Of a stretch of 64,000 nucleotides of DNA, positions 11,614 to 22,876 are shown in pieces (within the stretch, counting starts at the first letter, position 1; each line of letters starts with the position of its first letter). The stretch covers positions 400,001-464,000 of the forward strand of contig JAPDOI010000271.1 in the NCBI GenBank assembly GCA_029168955.1. The letters are read 5' to 3'. The stretch comes from Aplectana chamaeleonis. Lineage: Eukaryota; Nematoda; Chromadorea; Rhabditida; Cosmocercidae. The notes below the pieces were generated by a model. That model searched no databases and had not been told where the DNA came from. It worked only from the letters and a program-made list of their open reading frames with translations. The translations under genes were made by a program, and so were the position numbers.

Positions 11614-13188
11614 CAGTGCCTTCCATGGGACACATGATTTTTTTGACACAACTCGGGCAAAAATGATCCGATTTTGCTCAAATTTTGTCATGATATAGAA
11701 AGCTCAAATAGCTGAAGTACTGTAACAACGTAGACAAAAAAATTATCATTCAGATGCTTTTTTAGGTATTTTAGAGGATTCACTCCTTGAAATTCAAATA
11801 ATACTTAGTTTCTGTCGAATGTTTTTACTATCAAAACGGAACAATTAACAAACACGAACATTGATATTTGGTGAGCTGTCACTAGTAGCGCGTTGGGCAG
11901 CCATTTGACTTTTCCTGACAGCGTCTTTGCATTGACTGCAGAAGATTGTCGAAAACCTCTTGTGCCATGTCCTCCCAATTCTGCTTCAGTTGCTTGAATT
12001 TTCTGGCGGCATTTCACGCTCGCAGTGTTGCCGTAGATTTGGCAAAGTGTTCAAATAGATGTTCAATTGGGTTCAGGTCCGGAGGCTGGGAAGGCTTTTT
12101 CCGAATCGTTATATCACTCGCCTGGAAACATTGCCGTGCAGCCTTCGAAGTGTGCTTAGAATCACTGTCTTGTTGGGAAATCCAATTATCACTGTAAGTT
12201 GGGCATACGTGCGGGAGCATGATATCGTTGAGAATCTTCGCATAAACGCTGGCGTCCATGGTGCTCGCAATCCTGTTTGGGGGGGGGGCTACTCCTCTGC
12301 CACTAAAGCAGCCCCACACCATAACGTTACCTACTCACTGTTTCGCCGTTACTAACTGATATGCCGACATAAATCTAGGGCCTTTTGAACGTCTAACACA
12401 CTGCATCCCATCTGTTTCGTAAAGATAAAACTTGCTTACCTTATCTGAAAACCACGTTCCTGCTCTTCTCCAGCGTCCAGTTCAGATGCTGCTTCGCGAA
12501 AGCAACTCTGGCCTTCCTAATCTTCATGTCGATAAGGTTTTTTTGCAGGACGCCTTCCACATAATCTAGCAGGCCACATACGACGTTTCACTGTTGTGAC
12601 ACGCACTCTAATAGCGTTGGAAGTAGCCAATTCCTTCATGATGTTGGGTGCGGTCAGCCATGGACTACGCTTCGACATTCTAGCAATGAGATTATCTTGT
12701 CTAGAAGTTGCCAGTCGTGGTCTCCCTAACCTCAGTGCATTTTTAGTTGTTCCTGTTCTCTTGATTTCGCTAACAATCTCACCGATAGTCGAAGGTCTAA
12801 GACGAAAAGTAGTTCCAACTCCGCGGTACATACGACCATCCTTCCTGCACCATCCGAGAAATAGCTTCTCGGGGACTTGCAAGGACCACTCGTTCTCTCG
12901 GCATTTTGGTACCGGAGCTATATCTTGAATGTATTCAAAAAATGCCCCGATTATGGTGTTCTCACAGAACCACGAGCCTTTGAAATATACTCACTTCATA
13001 CTCGCTCAAACGATGTTGCAATGAGGAGAACTCAATCTCGACTCAATTCTATAATCAATCGATCAGGTCAAGCGTGAGTACTTCTGTTTGGAATGGCTAT
13101 CACATTTCCGAATTTGGGCGAATTCGGCTCATTTTCGGTAGGGTTATGTCAAAAAAACCAAGTGTCCACAAACTTATGGACGACACTG
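11614..13188 (-). mobile_element. Tc1-like DNA transposon with TIRs and TA duplication (1575 bp)
   Basis: The left end reads TA then CAGTGCCTTCCATG, and the right end is the inverse CACTG followed by TA. Allowing a short indel, the terminal 70-80 bases are inverted repeats of each other (GGACACATGATTTTTTTGAC against GGACACTTGGTTTTTTTGAC). TA dinucleotides at 11612-11613 and 13189-13190 are the expected Tc1/mariner target duplication. The transposase lies on the minus strand and is broken. Confidence 0.88.
11882..12904 (-). pseudogene. Tc1-type transposase, DD34E, frameshifted
   Basis: Reading the minus strand, the N-terminus starts at the ATG at 12904 (MPRERVVLASPREAISRMVQ). It shifts frame near 12820 and continues through a helix-turn-helix and GRPR region (TGTTKNALRLGRPRLATSR) and a second DNA-binding helix (MSKRSPWLTAPNIMKELATS). 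The catalytic part has WFSDKVSKFYLYETDG (first Asp present), VWGCFSG, QQDSDSKHTS (second Asp) and PPDLNPIEHL (Glu), with 34 residues between the second Asp and the Glu. A TGA at 12014-12016 interrupts the last 45 codons, which end at 11882. Length and order match Tc1 transposases of about 340 aa. At least two frameshifts and a stop make it inactive. Confidence 0.85.
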
Positions 13189-13189
13189 T

Positions 13190-13545
13190 ATACCCCGTAT
13201 ACAAACTTTGAGTAAAATCTGAGATTTTGACCAAACTACCGTATACCCACCGTAATCTACCGTAATATGCAAAAATTCGATAAACGGACTCCAGATTCGT
13301 GTTTAGCACTCGAAATAACCCTCAGAGAATGATTTTGAGACACATCTATGGTAGAAATCTCGAAAGTGACGTTTTCCCCTTGAAATTTTTTCCGGGTTGG
13401 AAGATTCGATCGAAATTGGCCGAAAACTTTGGAAAATCGACAGGTTAACCCCAGATTCGTGATCAGAGCCCCAACAAATCTCTCTGGGAGAACTTTGAGT
13501 CAAATCTGGAACATTTTTCTGAAGCGCTTTCAGAACCACTAATTG
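13190..13545 (-). repeat. Dispersed repeat R1, copy 2
   Basis: Inverse copy of 8371-8680, immediately right of the Tc1-like element. The transposon's right TA falls at the end of this repeat, so the element may have inserted into or beside it. Confidence 0.6.
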
Positions 13546-13558
13546 ATATAAGGTGCGT

Positions 13559-13820
13559 CCGAATGAGAATGGCGGCCCATGCGGCCGGCGTGCTTGGCAG
13601 GCGGCCGTCGCGTTCGCTGCTCTCGGACGAGCATGCGTAAAGTCCCCACCGCCATCGACTACGAACGGGGCCGGCACCGGCTGGCAGCAAGCACTTCGCC
13701 GATCAATCAGCTCTGCAGACGGTGGGAGAGGTCGTTGAAATCCAGCACTCGTACGACGGCGGCACATGCGACGGCCGCCTGCCAAGCACGCCGGCCGCGT
13801 GGGCCGCCATTCTCATTCGG
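13559..13820. repeat. GC-rich foldback MITE
   Basis: Arms of about 53 bp: CCGAATGAGAATGGCGGCCC, then CGTGCTTGGCAGGCGGCCGT, are mirrored at 13767-13820 with one or two mismatches. The loop is about 150 bp and has no coding motif. Only one copy is in the window. Confidence 0.75.
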
Positions 13821-13989
13821 TCATACTTTAAATAACCGCCTAAAACCAAAAATCCGCAAAAATCAAAAACGCTGTCAGCCTGGACGAAGTATTAAAAATG
13901 TGCCTCTACCCAAATTCCGCCCAGGGTGGTAGTTTTGGGCGCTGAACACAATTATGAGAGCTGTTTCCGGATTTATCAAAGACTAATGT

Positions 13990-14180
13990 GCGTTCTGAAA
14001 GGTACGAAAATCGCAAAAATCGACTGTTTTGGGCTTATAACTTCTCTGAACCTGCGGCTCGGGACGGGGTACTGCGCCTTTCTACTACATATGCTCAAGA
14101 GATACTAGCAATACTATTCGTTCCCGCAGATCCGACATACGCTTTGCATACTTCCCTTGTTAGCAAATCTGATTTTACTA
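13990..14180 (+). repeat. Dispersed repeat D2, copy 2
   Basis: Matches 11160-11340 and runs directly into the D1 copy at 14160. D1 copy 1 at 1190 lacks this neighbour. Confidence 0.5.
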
Positions 14181-14825
14181 GCAGTGAGCGATTATTTAGA
14201 AAATTTCAAATCGGTTGAATATGGCCACAACAACTTCTAGGAAGTTCAAGTTATCCTCAGAATAGGGGTAAAGCATGTGAAATCTATAAAGAGGGCGTAT
14301 CCATGACAGCTACGTTCGATTCGAAGTAAATCTACCGCTATAATTTGCCAGGAATCATTGAATCATCATTTGAATTTTCGAACGTTTCGCCTGTGATTCC
14401 TATCGACAGGCAGCGCGGCTCGATGCTTGCAAGCCGGCGCGTACAAACGTTTCTTGCCCCATAGACAACGAGAATGGCCACGCTGCTGAGCTGGGGGTGA
14501 TAAGTGGACAGCGAAATGGTGGGTTCGCAAGCGCTCTACTGCCCTCTCTTGGAGCGCACTTACCTCAAGAAGTCGCCACCCTTGGACGTGCACGACCCCA
14601 CGTCCGCGGTACCTAGCAAGTTTCTATTTGCATCACTTCGCAAAAAAACGCTCACTGTTGCCAGGTGGCTGACTACAATGGTTATCAACTTGAGCGCCGC
14701 ATCTGCATTTCTGTGCCGGCGTATTCACTTGGATAGCCAATCAGTGATTGACACTGTCCCCAAGCAGTGACAGCTGACAGCTCCCATTTTTCGGAGGAAT
14801 CGTTACTGGTACCGGTCACTGGAGT
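14160..14825 (+). repeat. Dispersed repeat family D1, copy 2
   Basis: Colinear with 1190-1912, as described there; it differs mainly by a deletion of about 40-50 bases around 14640 relative to copy 1. Confidence 0.7.
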
Positions 14826-15209
14826 TCTTTCGTGAACAGTCTCTCACCCTGGAGGCGTCCTTGTCCTGCTTCCAAAAGTCGTCACATTTGTTTTCTATGA
14901 AAAAACTCGAGAAGGAACTTCGTGATGAACTATGCCTTCAAGCCACCTCTTTACTTCTATGAGGCTGTGAAAATCTCAGCTGGCAATTTCTCTGTCGGGA
15001 TGTTTTTATTGCGCAGCCACACAGCCTTTAGAGAACACAACTGGTGTCAAGGTCGTCACTTTCAACTTACAACTTGTTAGTAAGCGAAGAACATAATTTT
15101 TGCGAAGGGATCCTACTGCTTCTTTCAAGCCGATCGACTTAACTAAAGATACTGAAAGGAAGTTCACATACAAACACAGATTTTTGTAGTCTGTTCCTAG
15201 ACGCGAGTA

Positions 15210-15563
15210 CTTTAGACGCCGTGAGTGAGAGAGCCCGGGCGAGATAAGAGCAACCGCCATTGGCTCCGCCCCTGGTTCTGGCAGAGCTTTCCTAACCACA
15301 GCCTTGGCGCGGCTGGCCTGCCTTTTCCCAAACTTCTTCTACCCCACTTTCCTCATGACCCTTTCGTAGATCACTTAAAATCCTGTAGTTCTATTCCCTT
15401 TGTTGTAGAATTTTCCAACCCTTCCGGCGAGCACGCGGCTCGCCGGCCCACCCTTGGCTCGACCCATGCCCCTTCGCAATTCTCCCCATATTGTAATTTT
15501 CATGTAATATTCTTGCATTGATGTCCGTAGATTTTTATATGTGAATTAAATAAAATAAAATAA
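15210..15563 (+). repeat. Possible SINE or LINE 3' end
   Basis: The stretch ends in AATTAAATAAAATAAAATAA, a repetitive A-rich tail like those of non-LTR elements; the CR1-like element ends near 28017 with a similar AATAAAATAAATAAATG. A GC-rich inverted pair, GGCGAGCACGCGGCTCGCCGG, lies at 15425-15445. No second copy is in the window, so this rests on the tail alone. Confidence 0.25.
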
Positions 15564-15700
15564 TATTTGTTCTGTTCCAAGGCAAGAATTACGACACTGA
15601 GCCTCAGCATGAGTGGTGGTGGTATTGTAGTGAGAGCTATTGATGCCGTGAGTGCTTGGAACGGGCGTATGAATAGACGTTTTCAATGGCCCGGAGAACG

Positions 15701-15706
15701 TTTATT
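15701..15706 (-). promoter_or_regulatory. Polyadenylation signal AATAAA for gene A
   Basis: AATAAA on the minus strand about 80 nt downstream of the stop codon of the 15785-21314 receptor gene, a normal nematode 3'UTR length. Confidence 0.55.
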
Positions 15707-15784
15707 ACATTCTACATACATAAGGTACACGCCTGGAACCGTGAAGAAAAGTGATCGACTTCGTCTTGCTATGAACTACCAGTG

Positions 15785-18700
15785 TTAGGAGTGCAGTGAA
15801 TTTGCTGTAAAAACTTTTCTAAGTAAAGGAGACGGTCTTTTTATTGTTCCTTCTGTGACAGTATTCCATAGAGCGCCCATCTGGTTTGGCAATACAGTCG
15901 TTTGTCGAGTCTTCAAGAAACCGGAAATGGACCATCGAATCAATAAACCAATGAGGAATGGATACCATAGAAAGATCATAAATAGGAACTAAAATGCGAC
16001 AAGGAGACAAAATGAGTTTCTCAAATGTCATGGGCATTTGCGACCTTACCACCATATATATAGACGAGAAAGACTTGAAGATGTTCTCCCCACTCTCATC
16101 AATCAGGGAAGCAACCCTTTTGACTGGATCATGGAGCCATGTCAGTGCCATTGCACAAGTATGTATGACGACCTGCAACACTTTTTGACTGACACGATCT
16201 CAATATCGATAAGGATCGGAAGAAAAAAGGGTGCTTCCGAAGTTTCTACTTACTTGTAACACCATTCCATAAGAAAGTTTGTCCTGAATTTTCTGGTGCC
16301 TCGTCGAATATCGCTCTCTTTTAAAGTATCTTCTCAGGACTATACAGCAGCACATGGTGACGCTTGATATAAGCGCGTAGAATATGGGAATGAGATAGGA
16401 CCAGCTATCCTTGAAAACAGATCTCGGTTAATTTTCTGCAAAGGGTTAAAGAGTTCATCACTGATGAATTAATGTGACGGCTCTCTCTTCTGATCAACAA
16501 AAAAAGATTGTAATGTTAGGCCACAAATTGCGATGGGGATCTCCATCGCTGAACGAGAGTGAAACTATGATGAGATCCTTCTGCAGACGAAATTCGCTTC
16601 AGGTTACTCAATGTCCTTTACCCTGACATGCCATGGCAAGTCATACTCACCCAAGATAGTCAGGCCCTTACGAAAACAGCGTATAGCCAATGTAGGGCGA
16701 GTCTGATCTTTTGTCTTGCTGATCAGAGGTTGCTTTCAGCAGATCCCACTTGGTGGTGACGTCGGAAACGAAAAAGGGTTTCCTTTCTCCACTTGAGGGT
16801 CTCTTTGTAAAACTCATTGTCAGCCTGATGAATGGACAGTGCTGCTGGCGAAAAAACGACAAAAACGACGTGTGAGTGCTCTTCATGAGAATGTAGATTT
16901 GGTCATCGCAAAAGGAAAAATGTGTGAAAAAAACTGAAAACTTGCGGGAAAAAACGTCAAAAAACAAGGTATAACGGCTGATTACCAGTGAAGTTGGCAG
17001 TAATCACAAGAAAAGCTCAGAAATTACTTTTAAGCAAAATAAAAGATGACAAAACAGGAATTTGTAGAAATCTCGACGGAGGGCGGGAGGACATCAGGCA
17101 GTAATTTGTTCCTGAGCGTTTTTCTTGAAACTTTTCACTTATTTTTACACTTGCATTGGCCAGATCCACCTTTTCATGAGGTTAGCACAACAACCGATTT
17201 TATCGCAAAGCCTGCCTTTTAGTGAATATCACCGGAGAGCAGTGATGGTAAAATAACATTTCTGCTTGACCCTGCCGTGACTTCAGACAGTTGTTTCTCA
17301 TGTCAGAAAGAGCTCCATGAGCGGATATTCTGGTACAGTGTTAACTTCATTGATAGGCTCACAATGATAATGAAAAACGAAGATCGATTTTTGGTGGCGT
17401 ACCATTCGAGTTCGCGTGTCACACCGGTGGGACATGGTACACGGTAACGCAGTCCCAAAATTAGGCGAGGTCGTGAATGTTTTAGCCGCACCTCCCTAGC
17501 AAAAGTGGTCGCCTGTGTTGCTAGCTAAGGGCGCTTCCAACGAATTATTCCTTGTCAATACTGTAGGCGTACTCTAAACATACCGGATAATATAGCAGCA
17601 TGAGGGCGTAGAACACAGCAAAACACGATGCTGAGGGAGTTGCAATACAGTAAAATGGCTTCAGAGTGGTTGGCCTGGAATGAGTCATTGATAGATCCAG
17701 AGCAGTTATATGTGTTCATAAAAGCAGTAAAACGTAGTTATTTATTTATTAGTTGCGCCCGCCTGCATGAACTCGCCGAAAAAAAACTTCCAGTCAAGAA
17801 GTTACATGTTGGATATTCCAAAACACAAAAAAGCAGGAGTGTTTAACGTAAATCGAATGAAGCAGTCAGACACATGAAAGGTAATGAACTCAGATAATAA
17901 CACCCGCTGTGCGGGCGGAGAAGTAGGGTCGCCGGCTGAGCGGGCAGGCTTATTATGGGGGCGGAGCGTCTTACCGGCTGAGAGGGCGGGCATGTGTTTT
18001 ACCGGCTGAGGGGCATGGCTTTACCGGATCAGCGGGCGGACATAAATCCACGGCGGAGCATGTCACCGGCTGATCGGGCAGACACTAAAGCGAACCAGGC
18101 TCATGTACGGCGCGGGCGAAATGGGCTTCGAGCTGATTCGTGCGTTGGCATTCGAACGGGTGGTCATCCACACGATTTGGATCATTGGCCTCTCACCCCT
18201 TAGGATTCGTTGTCACTGTGGGGACGTGACAGCGGGTCAGTTCATGATTTTTGAAGCAAGGTAAGGCTTGCCGCTTCAGAAATGAAACGCAAGCCTCGAA
18301 CTTGCTGGGGAATAGGGAAAGCCTACTAGTGGCTTTATCTACTCTTGCAGATCGATATCATTCATGTAGTAAGCAACTAATACCGGCAGAACGGACCTCC
18401 ATTTACCGGCTGAGGGGGCAGTGAATACGGGCTGAGGGGCAGCCATTTACCGGCTGAGGTGGCAGTGAACGCGGTGTGAGGGGGCCACCACTCGCCGGCT
18501 GAGCGCTCCACCATTTACCGGCTGAGGAGGCAGTGAATACCGGGGCTCGCCCGGGTACAATGTTTAGTCAGCCCGTATTGCCTGCCCCATCCAGCCGGCG
18601 TTACTGCCTGAGAACACAAGAAGTGCCGACTCTTTCACACAGTTTGATGGTACAAGCTCAGTAACCGCTTTGAGATACGACATTTGAGAGAGGGTTTGTA

Positions 18701-21314
18701 TTCTCATAGACTGATTTCTTCGTACGAGCTAACGAAGCTGGAATTGGCCGTTTCGGGAGGGGGCTGTTCTGTCCAGGTTGTCAATAGCGCGCGCGCAGTG
18801 GCCGCCGTAAACTTGAGACAGCCGGCTGCAGGTATACTGTAGCTTGGGAAAAATCGTCATTTTCAATGGTTTTTAGCGGGAAAAGCAGGAATTTGCTCAT
18901 CTTACTCTCGGGGAGGTCAATATCGAGCGTTGAAGCACTGACTGCTTAATGATAAGTTATCAAACAGCACTGATAAAGCTAAAACTGGTTGTATTGGAAA
19001 TTTTTCAGCGGGAAAAGTAGGGATTTGCCCATCTTGCGCTAAGAAAACTCAATTTCAAGCGTTCCTGCATGGGTCGCTCATTGATAAGTTGTCGAATAAC
19101 ACTGATAAGGGTAAAACTCGTTGTATTGGATCAGTTTTAGCGGGAAAAGCATGAATTCGCTCTTTTTACTTCTAGGAGAGTCAATTTCAAGCGTTCCTGA
19201 ATGGGTCGCTCATTGATAAGCTATCAAATAACACTGATAATGTTAAAACTGGTTATATTGAATCATTTTCAGCGGGAAAAGCAGGGATTTGCTCATTTTA
19301 TTCTCACGAAGGTTAAATTTAAGCATTTCATCACTGATAAGTTATCAAATAGCACCGATAAGGTCAAAACTCTTTGTAAATTTAAAATGTTTTCAATTGA
19401 ACTGCGGCTGATAAACTTTGCACAGGACTTTTTAATGATCCGTGTTCGACGTTGTATTTTGAAGCAACAATGCAACTCCCCAGTGCTTCGATAAACGGAA
19501 GCGAGAGCGTATCAGGTATAATTCCAGAGATCTAACTCGGAGTAAAGTTTTGTACTGTACAACTAAAGTCTTCTCCAGGTATTACACCGTTTGCTGCACT
19601 TTATACATGCGCCGGGACATCTTCGACTGTTACTACGATTTCGCCTGCTATCCCTCTGCAACGCGGTATCAATGCCAGACGAGGTAGTGCATAGTATACA
19701 GTTCACCTCCGCACTGCCGTTCAGTCCACAAAGTGCACCCTGATTGCGAAATCGTGCTGCGGCGCGGTTGCGAACATCCTTAGACAAGGATGTGGGATCA
19801 CCCGGGCGCTTTTGGCCTTTGGTGCCTGGGTGATCCCACCGCCCGGGTGATCCCAGATCCCTCTCTGAGGATACTCGCAACCGCGCCGCAGCACGATTTC
19901 GCAATCGAGCGCACTTTGCGGACTGAACGGCAGTGCGGAAGTGAAGAATATGTAAGAAAAGCAAATCCCTGCTTATCCCGCTGAAAACGATTTAGTACTT
20001 TGAGTTTTACCCTTATCAGTGTTATGTGATAACTTATCAATGAATGATCAGTGATTAAATGCTCAAATTTGACCTTCTTGAGGGTAAAATGAGCGAATCT
20101 CTGCTTTTCCCGCTGAAAATGATTCAGTACAACCAGTTTAACCGTATCAGTGTTATTTGATAACTTATCGGTCAGCGACCCATGCAGGAACGCTTGAAAT
20201 TGAGTTTCCTGAGCGCAAGATGAGCAAATCCCTACTTTCCCCGCTGAAAAATTTCCAATACAACCAATTTTAGCTTTATCAGTGCTGTTTGATAACTTAT
20301 CAGTAAGCAGTCAGTGCTGCAACGCTCGACATTGACCTCCCCGAGGGTAAGACGAGCGAATCCCTGCTTTTCCCGCTAAAAACCATTGAAAATGAGGAGT
20401 TTTCCCAAGCTACATTATACCTGCAGCCGGCTGTCACAAGTTTTCGGCGGCCACTGCGCGCGCGCTATTGACAACCTGTACAGAACAGCACCCATCCGGC
20501 CGTGTCAGCCAGCTATGATACACAAGAAAACTAGAACTCCGGAACATGGGTATACTGATCTTCCCTCATGGGACTGGTAGGTTGGCCAAGCAGCCTGTAG
20601 CCCATACAATGTATTCATCCGATGTCAGAGTTAAAATAGTAGTTTATGAAAAAGCTAAACGCAAGATCTAGTATCACCTCATGAACTTTTTTGGAACCCC
20701 ACGTGAACTTCATTAAAAACACAAACAGTTGGAAGCAGCAAGGTCAAAACTCAAAAACCGATAACATTCAACCCTTAAAACTCTGATAATCATAAGAATC
20801 TTTTGCACAAATAGCTGCAATTTTCTGAAACTCATAAATATTGGATCCCTGATGTGAAGTGTCTCACCTTATAAACAGAAGAACGCGATGAATATTGAAT
20901 ATTGCCAATAATATTGATTCTGATGATTCTGCAGCATTGAGAAGGAAACCAAGGCCGTATTGAGTAGGTATTGAGTACCGCAGGAAACTGTACCCATTTT
21001 GGTACTCACCATTCAGTGTGACAGTCTAAAAAATCTCCTAACAAATCGCATACCACTGCCAGAGCGCAGATCAATCGCGCAGCTATCTATGATATGTAAA
21101 TAGAGTAGACGCGTACCCTGTTCAGAATCAATCGCAGGATAGTTGCGATCAAATATATAGTTGACTGGGCGACTATCAGATTCTGGTATTGTGTTAGTAC
21201 TGCATACTTTGATCGGATACGAAGCACAATGAAACCATGTATGACAATAGTGCACACAGTTGCAATCAAAGCATTTACTAGTTGAGCAATTTCCACAGTC
21301 CTCTCATCGAGCAT
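15785..21314 (-). CDS. Seven-transmembrane (serpentine) receptor, gene A, six exons, 309 aa
   Basis: Six exons on the minus strand: 21314-21117, 21025-20868, 17674-17584, 16409-16254, 16172-16050, 15988-15785. They sum to 930 nt, giving 309 aa and a stop, with GT donors and AG acceptors throughout (for example GTACGC, GTGAGA, GTATGT, GTAAGT, GTAAGG). Hydrophobic helices lie near residues 13-33, 44-64, 89-117, 125-147, 152-174, 197-217 and 236-258. TM3 ends in NIHRVLLFI, at the place of the usual E/DRY motif. The loop after TM5 is basic (RRYFKRERYSTRHQ), and TM7 contains WYPFLIGLLIRW. The ATG at 21314 is the first after an in-frame stop, and a possible cis or trans splice acceptor (TTTCGCAG) lies 16 bases upstream. 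AATAAA at 15706-15701 lies about 80 nt past the stop. The plan fits a nematode chemoreceptor-type GPCR of the plasma membrane. The subfamily and ligand are unknown. The paralogue at 44107-59907 has the same exon structure. Confidence 0.9.
16850..17215. repeat. Foldback family FB-Q, copy 1, in intron 3 of gene A
   Basis: Imperfect inverted arms: a GAAAACTTGCGGGAAAAAAC region on the left and GAGCGTTTTTCTTGAAACTTT on the right, with the GCAAAAGGAAAAATGTGTG block mirrored. A related copy lies at 32720-33106. Confidence 0.55.
17889..18612. mobile_element. TIR element with CCGGCTGAG minisatellite ends, copy 1
   Basis: The left terminus CTCAGATAATAACACC and the right terminus (reverse complement CTCAGGCAGTAACGCCGG) are inverted repeats. 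Both ends consist of tandem-like variants of ACCGGCTGAG(C/G)GGGCAG separated by 20-40 bp. The middle, about 300 bp, is unique (TCATGTACGGCGCGGG, TTTTTGAAGCAAGGTAAGGC). It recurs at 41104-41764. No transposase and no clear target duplication. Lies in intron 2 of gene A. Confidence 0.7.
18747..20502. repeat. Large palindrome FB-B (about 1.75 kb) with repeated arm units
   Basis: The outer ends are GCTGTTCTGTCCAGGTTGTC with AATAGCGCGCGCGCAGTGGC, and their complements at 20441-20490. Each arm (about 18747-19380 and 19960-20502) is a run of 3-4 diverged units of about 140 bp. Each unit contains AGCGGGAAAAGCAGGGATTT and TTGATAAGTTATCAAATAAC. The centre holds a copy of foldback FB-A. It sits in intron 2 of gene A. 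No coding content. Confidence 0.8.
19702..19945. repeat. Foldback FB-A copy 2, nested in FB-B
   Basis: Arms start TTCACCTCCGCACTGCCGTT and are mirrored at the right end. The loop contains GATCACCCGGGCGC and the mirror GGTGATCCCACC twice. Closest in detail to the 31193 copy. Confidence 0.78.
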
Positions 21315-22384
21315 TTCTGATAAACCTCTGCGAAACGTGGTTGATGTTCAAGTGTGAATGCATATGTAGAGTTAGAGAAAAGCTCAAGAGGTGGGGGGAC
21401 TCCGGAGTGGGGTCGTGAAAAGAAACTCGGAGCACAGCATGAAATGCGCATAAACTAGGGTGTGTGCCAATGTCAACTTAGAACGGATGTGAAATGTTGG
21501 TGGAGAGGTTCAGAAGCACAAGGGCGGGTTCGCTGGGGGGGGGGAAGGGGATGGGAGTTTATGATTAGGAATGGCTCGCAAAACAGACAAAAACGCTCTT
21601 CTGAATTTTTTCTGCAGTGCATAGCGCATGTGCAGAGTTGAAGTAAATGCCAAGAAATGGGGTCATCGTTGGACAGGGGGTCGTAATTGGTAGTAATAGA
21701 GGAAAGGCCAAGAAATGGGGCCACTAGAAAGGATCGCAATCTGAAAATTAGAGTAGAAAAGCGTTTAAGCTAAGGGATCGCTAAGAGTCGTCTTTCGAAA
21801 TTGCTAATTGAATCGAATGGAAAAGCGCTTGGGTGGAATTTTCTGTGAGGGCAGATTGGATGTAAAGAACTGGAACAAAGAGAGAAGTGAGCTTTTTGAG
21901 GTGATCGTAATTTTTTACATTTGCCTTCGTGAAGCGTAAAAAAAGCATGGGTTCGATTTTTCAGTGAAAGCAGCATAAGCGGGCCGACTGAGAATCAGAG
22001 AAGTGAGGGACAAGAAGATCGGAAAAGGGGTGGTAATATAAATTTGCTCATAAAACAAATACGTTAGATTTGAAATCTATTGCGTGCGTGCAAGTGGGCA
22101 GAGCTGCATACTAGAGACGTCAGTGATTCCGGTGTGGTAGAGGACGGCTTCAGGGCTCGTAAAATAGCGAAATGCCATGCTCATGAGATAAAGAAGCGGC
22201 TGATGGCCACTGCCATGCGCAGTCGAGCAGGAAAAATAAGAAGCATCTGCATCTTTCGATACACCTGATAATTGATGCATTGTCAGTCTAACGCATAATT
22301 ATCGGGTTTTCAAATGAGTTTCTAGAATTTTTCGATAACTTTGAAACTTCATTTGAAGATCATGTAACAAAGTGCAATACCCGC
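21315..22384. other. Upstream region of gene A, no other gene seen
   Basis: Contains the likely promoter of gene A on the minus strand, but I see no distinctive motif. A poly-G run lies near 21535-21544. Confidence 0.35.
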
Positions 22385-22699
22385 GCTATGTTTTGTAGAA
22401 GCGGGGAGCATTTGCCCAACTTGGCAAAAAAGCGTCCAATGCATGTAACTGTTTTGAACGAAGACGTGTTTTGGATTCTGAAAACGCTATCATATTCACA
22501 GCTCGAATTCCTACATAATAATGTGCCCTGTAAACCGAAGTTCCCTGAAATCGCATTGTCTTCGAGTAAAGTTGTTTTTGCGGTCGTATCCCAAAAAAGT
22601 CGGGCGCGGCAAAGTGCGGAGAAACTTCGAGTAGTTTTTGTACAAGTATTGGAAGAGCAATCGCTATGTTTTCCTTTAGAATTGGATGGGATTGGGGTT

Positions 22700-22850
22700 A
22701 TCTTGAGATATGTGCAGATTGAATTTTCGAAGTCCTTCCTTAAACACTCTCGGGAGCTTCCTGAAAAGCCGGACTCTTGCTGCGAAAGCCCCAGACCGAA
22801 AAATGGAGGATTTCGGAAATTCAATTTGTACAGATCTCGAGATGTGGCTC
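22700..22850. repeat. Small imperfect foldback
   Basis: GCAGATTGAATTTTCGAAGT is mirrored by GATTTCGGAAATTCAATTTG about 100 bases on. It explains long overlapping open frames on both strands around 22360-22876. Confidence 0.45.
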
Positions 22851-22876
22851 GTTCTCACGAAGACATGGCGTGGTGA

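Noticed and set aside
13303..13932. Open frames of 117-160 codons on both strands
   Set aside because: They lie in the R1 repeat and the GC-rich foldback, where the palindrome makes mirrored frames.
17994..18203. Plus-strand frame in the CCGGCTGAG element
   Set aside because: It lies in the minisatellite end of a repeat and is not preserved in the second copy.
20386..20580. Plus-strand frame in the right arm of FB-B
   Set aside because: Palindrome-derived, no other support.
22360..22876. Overlapping 162-codon (+) and 154-codon (-) open frames
   Set aside because: Both strands are open over the same bases and part is an inverted repeat. No motif or splice support favours either.
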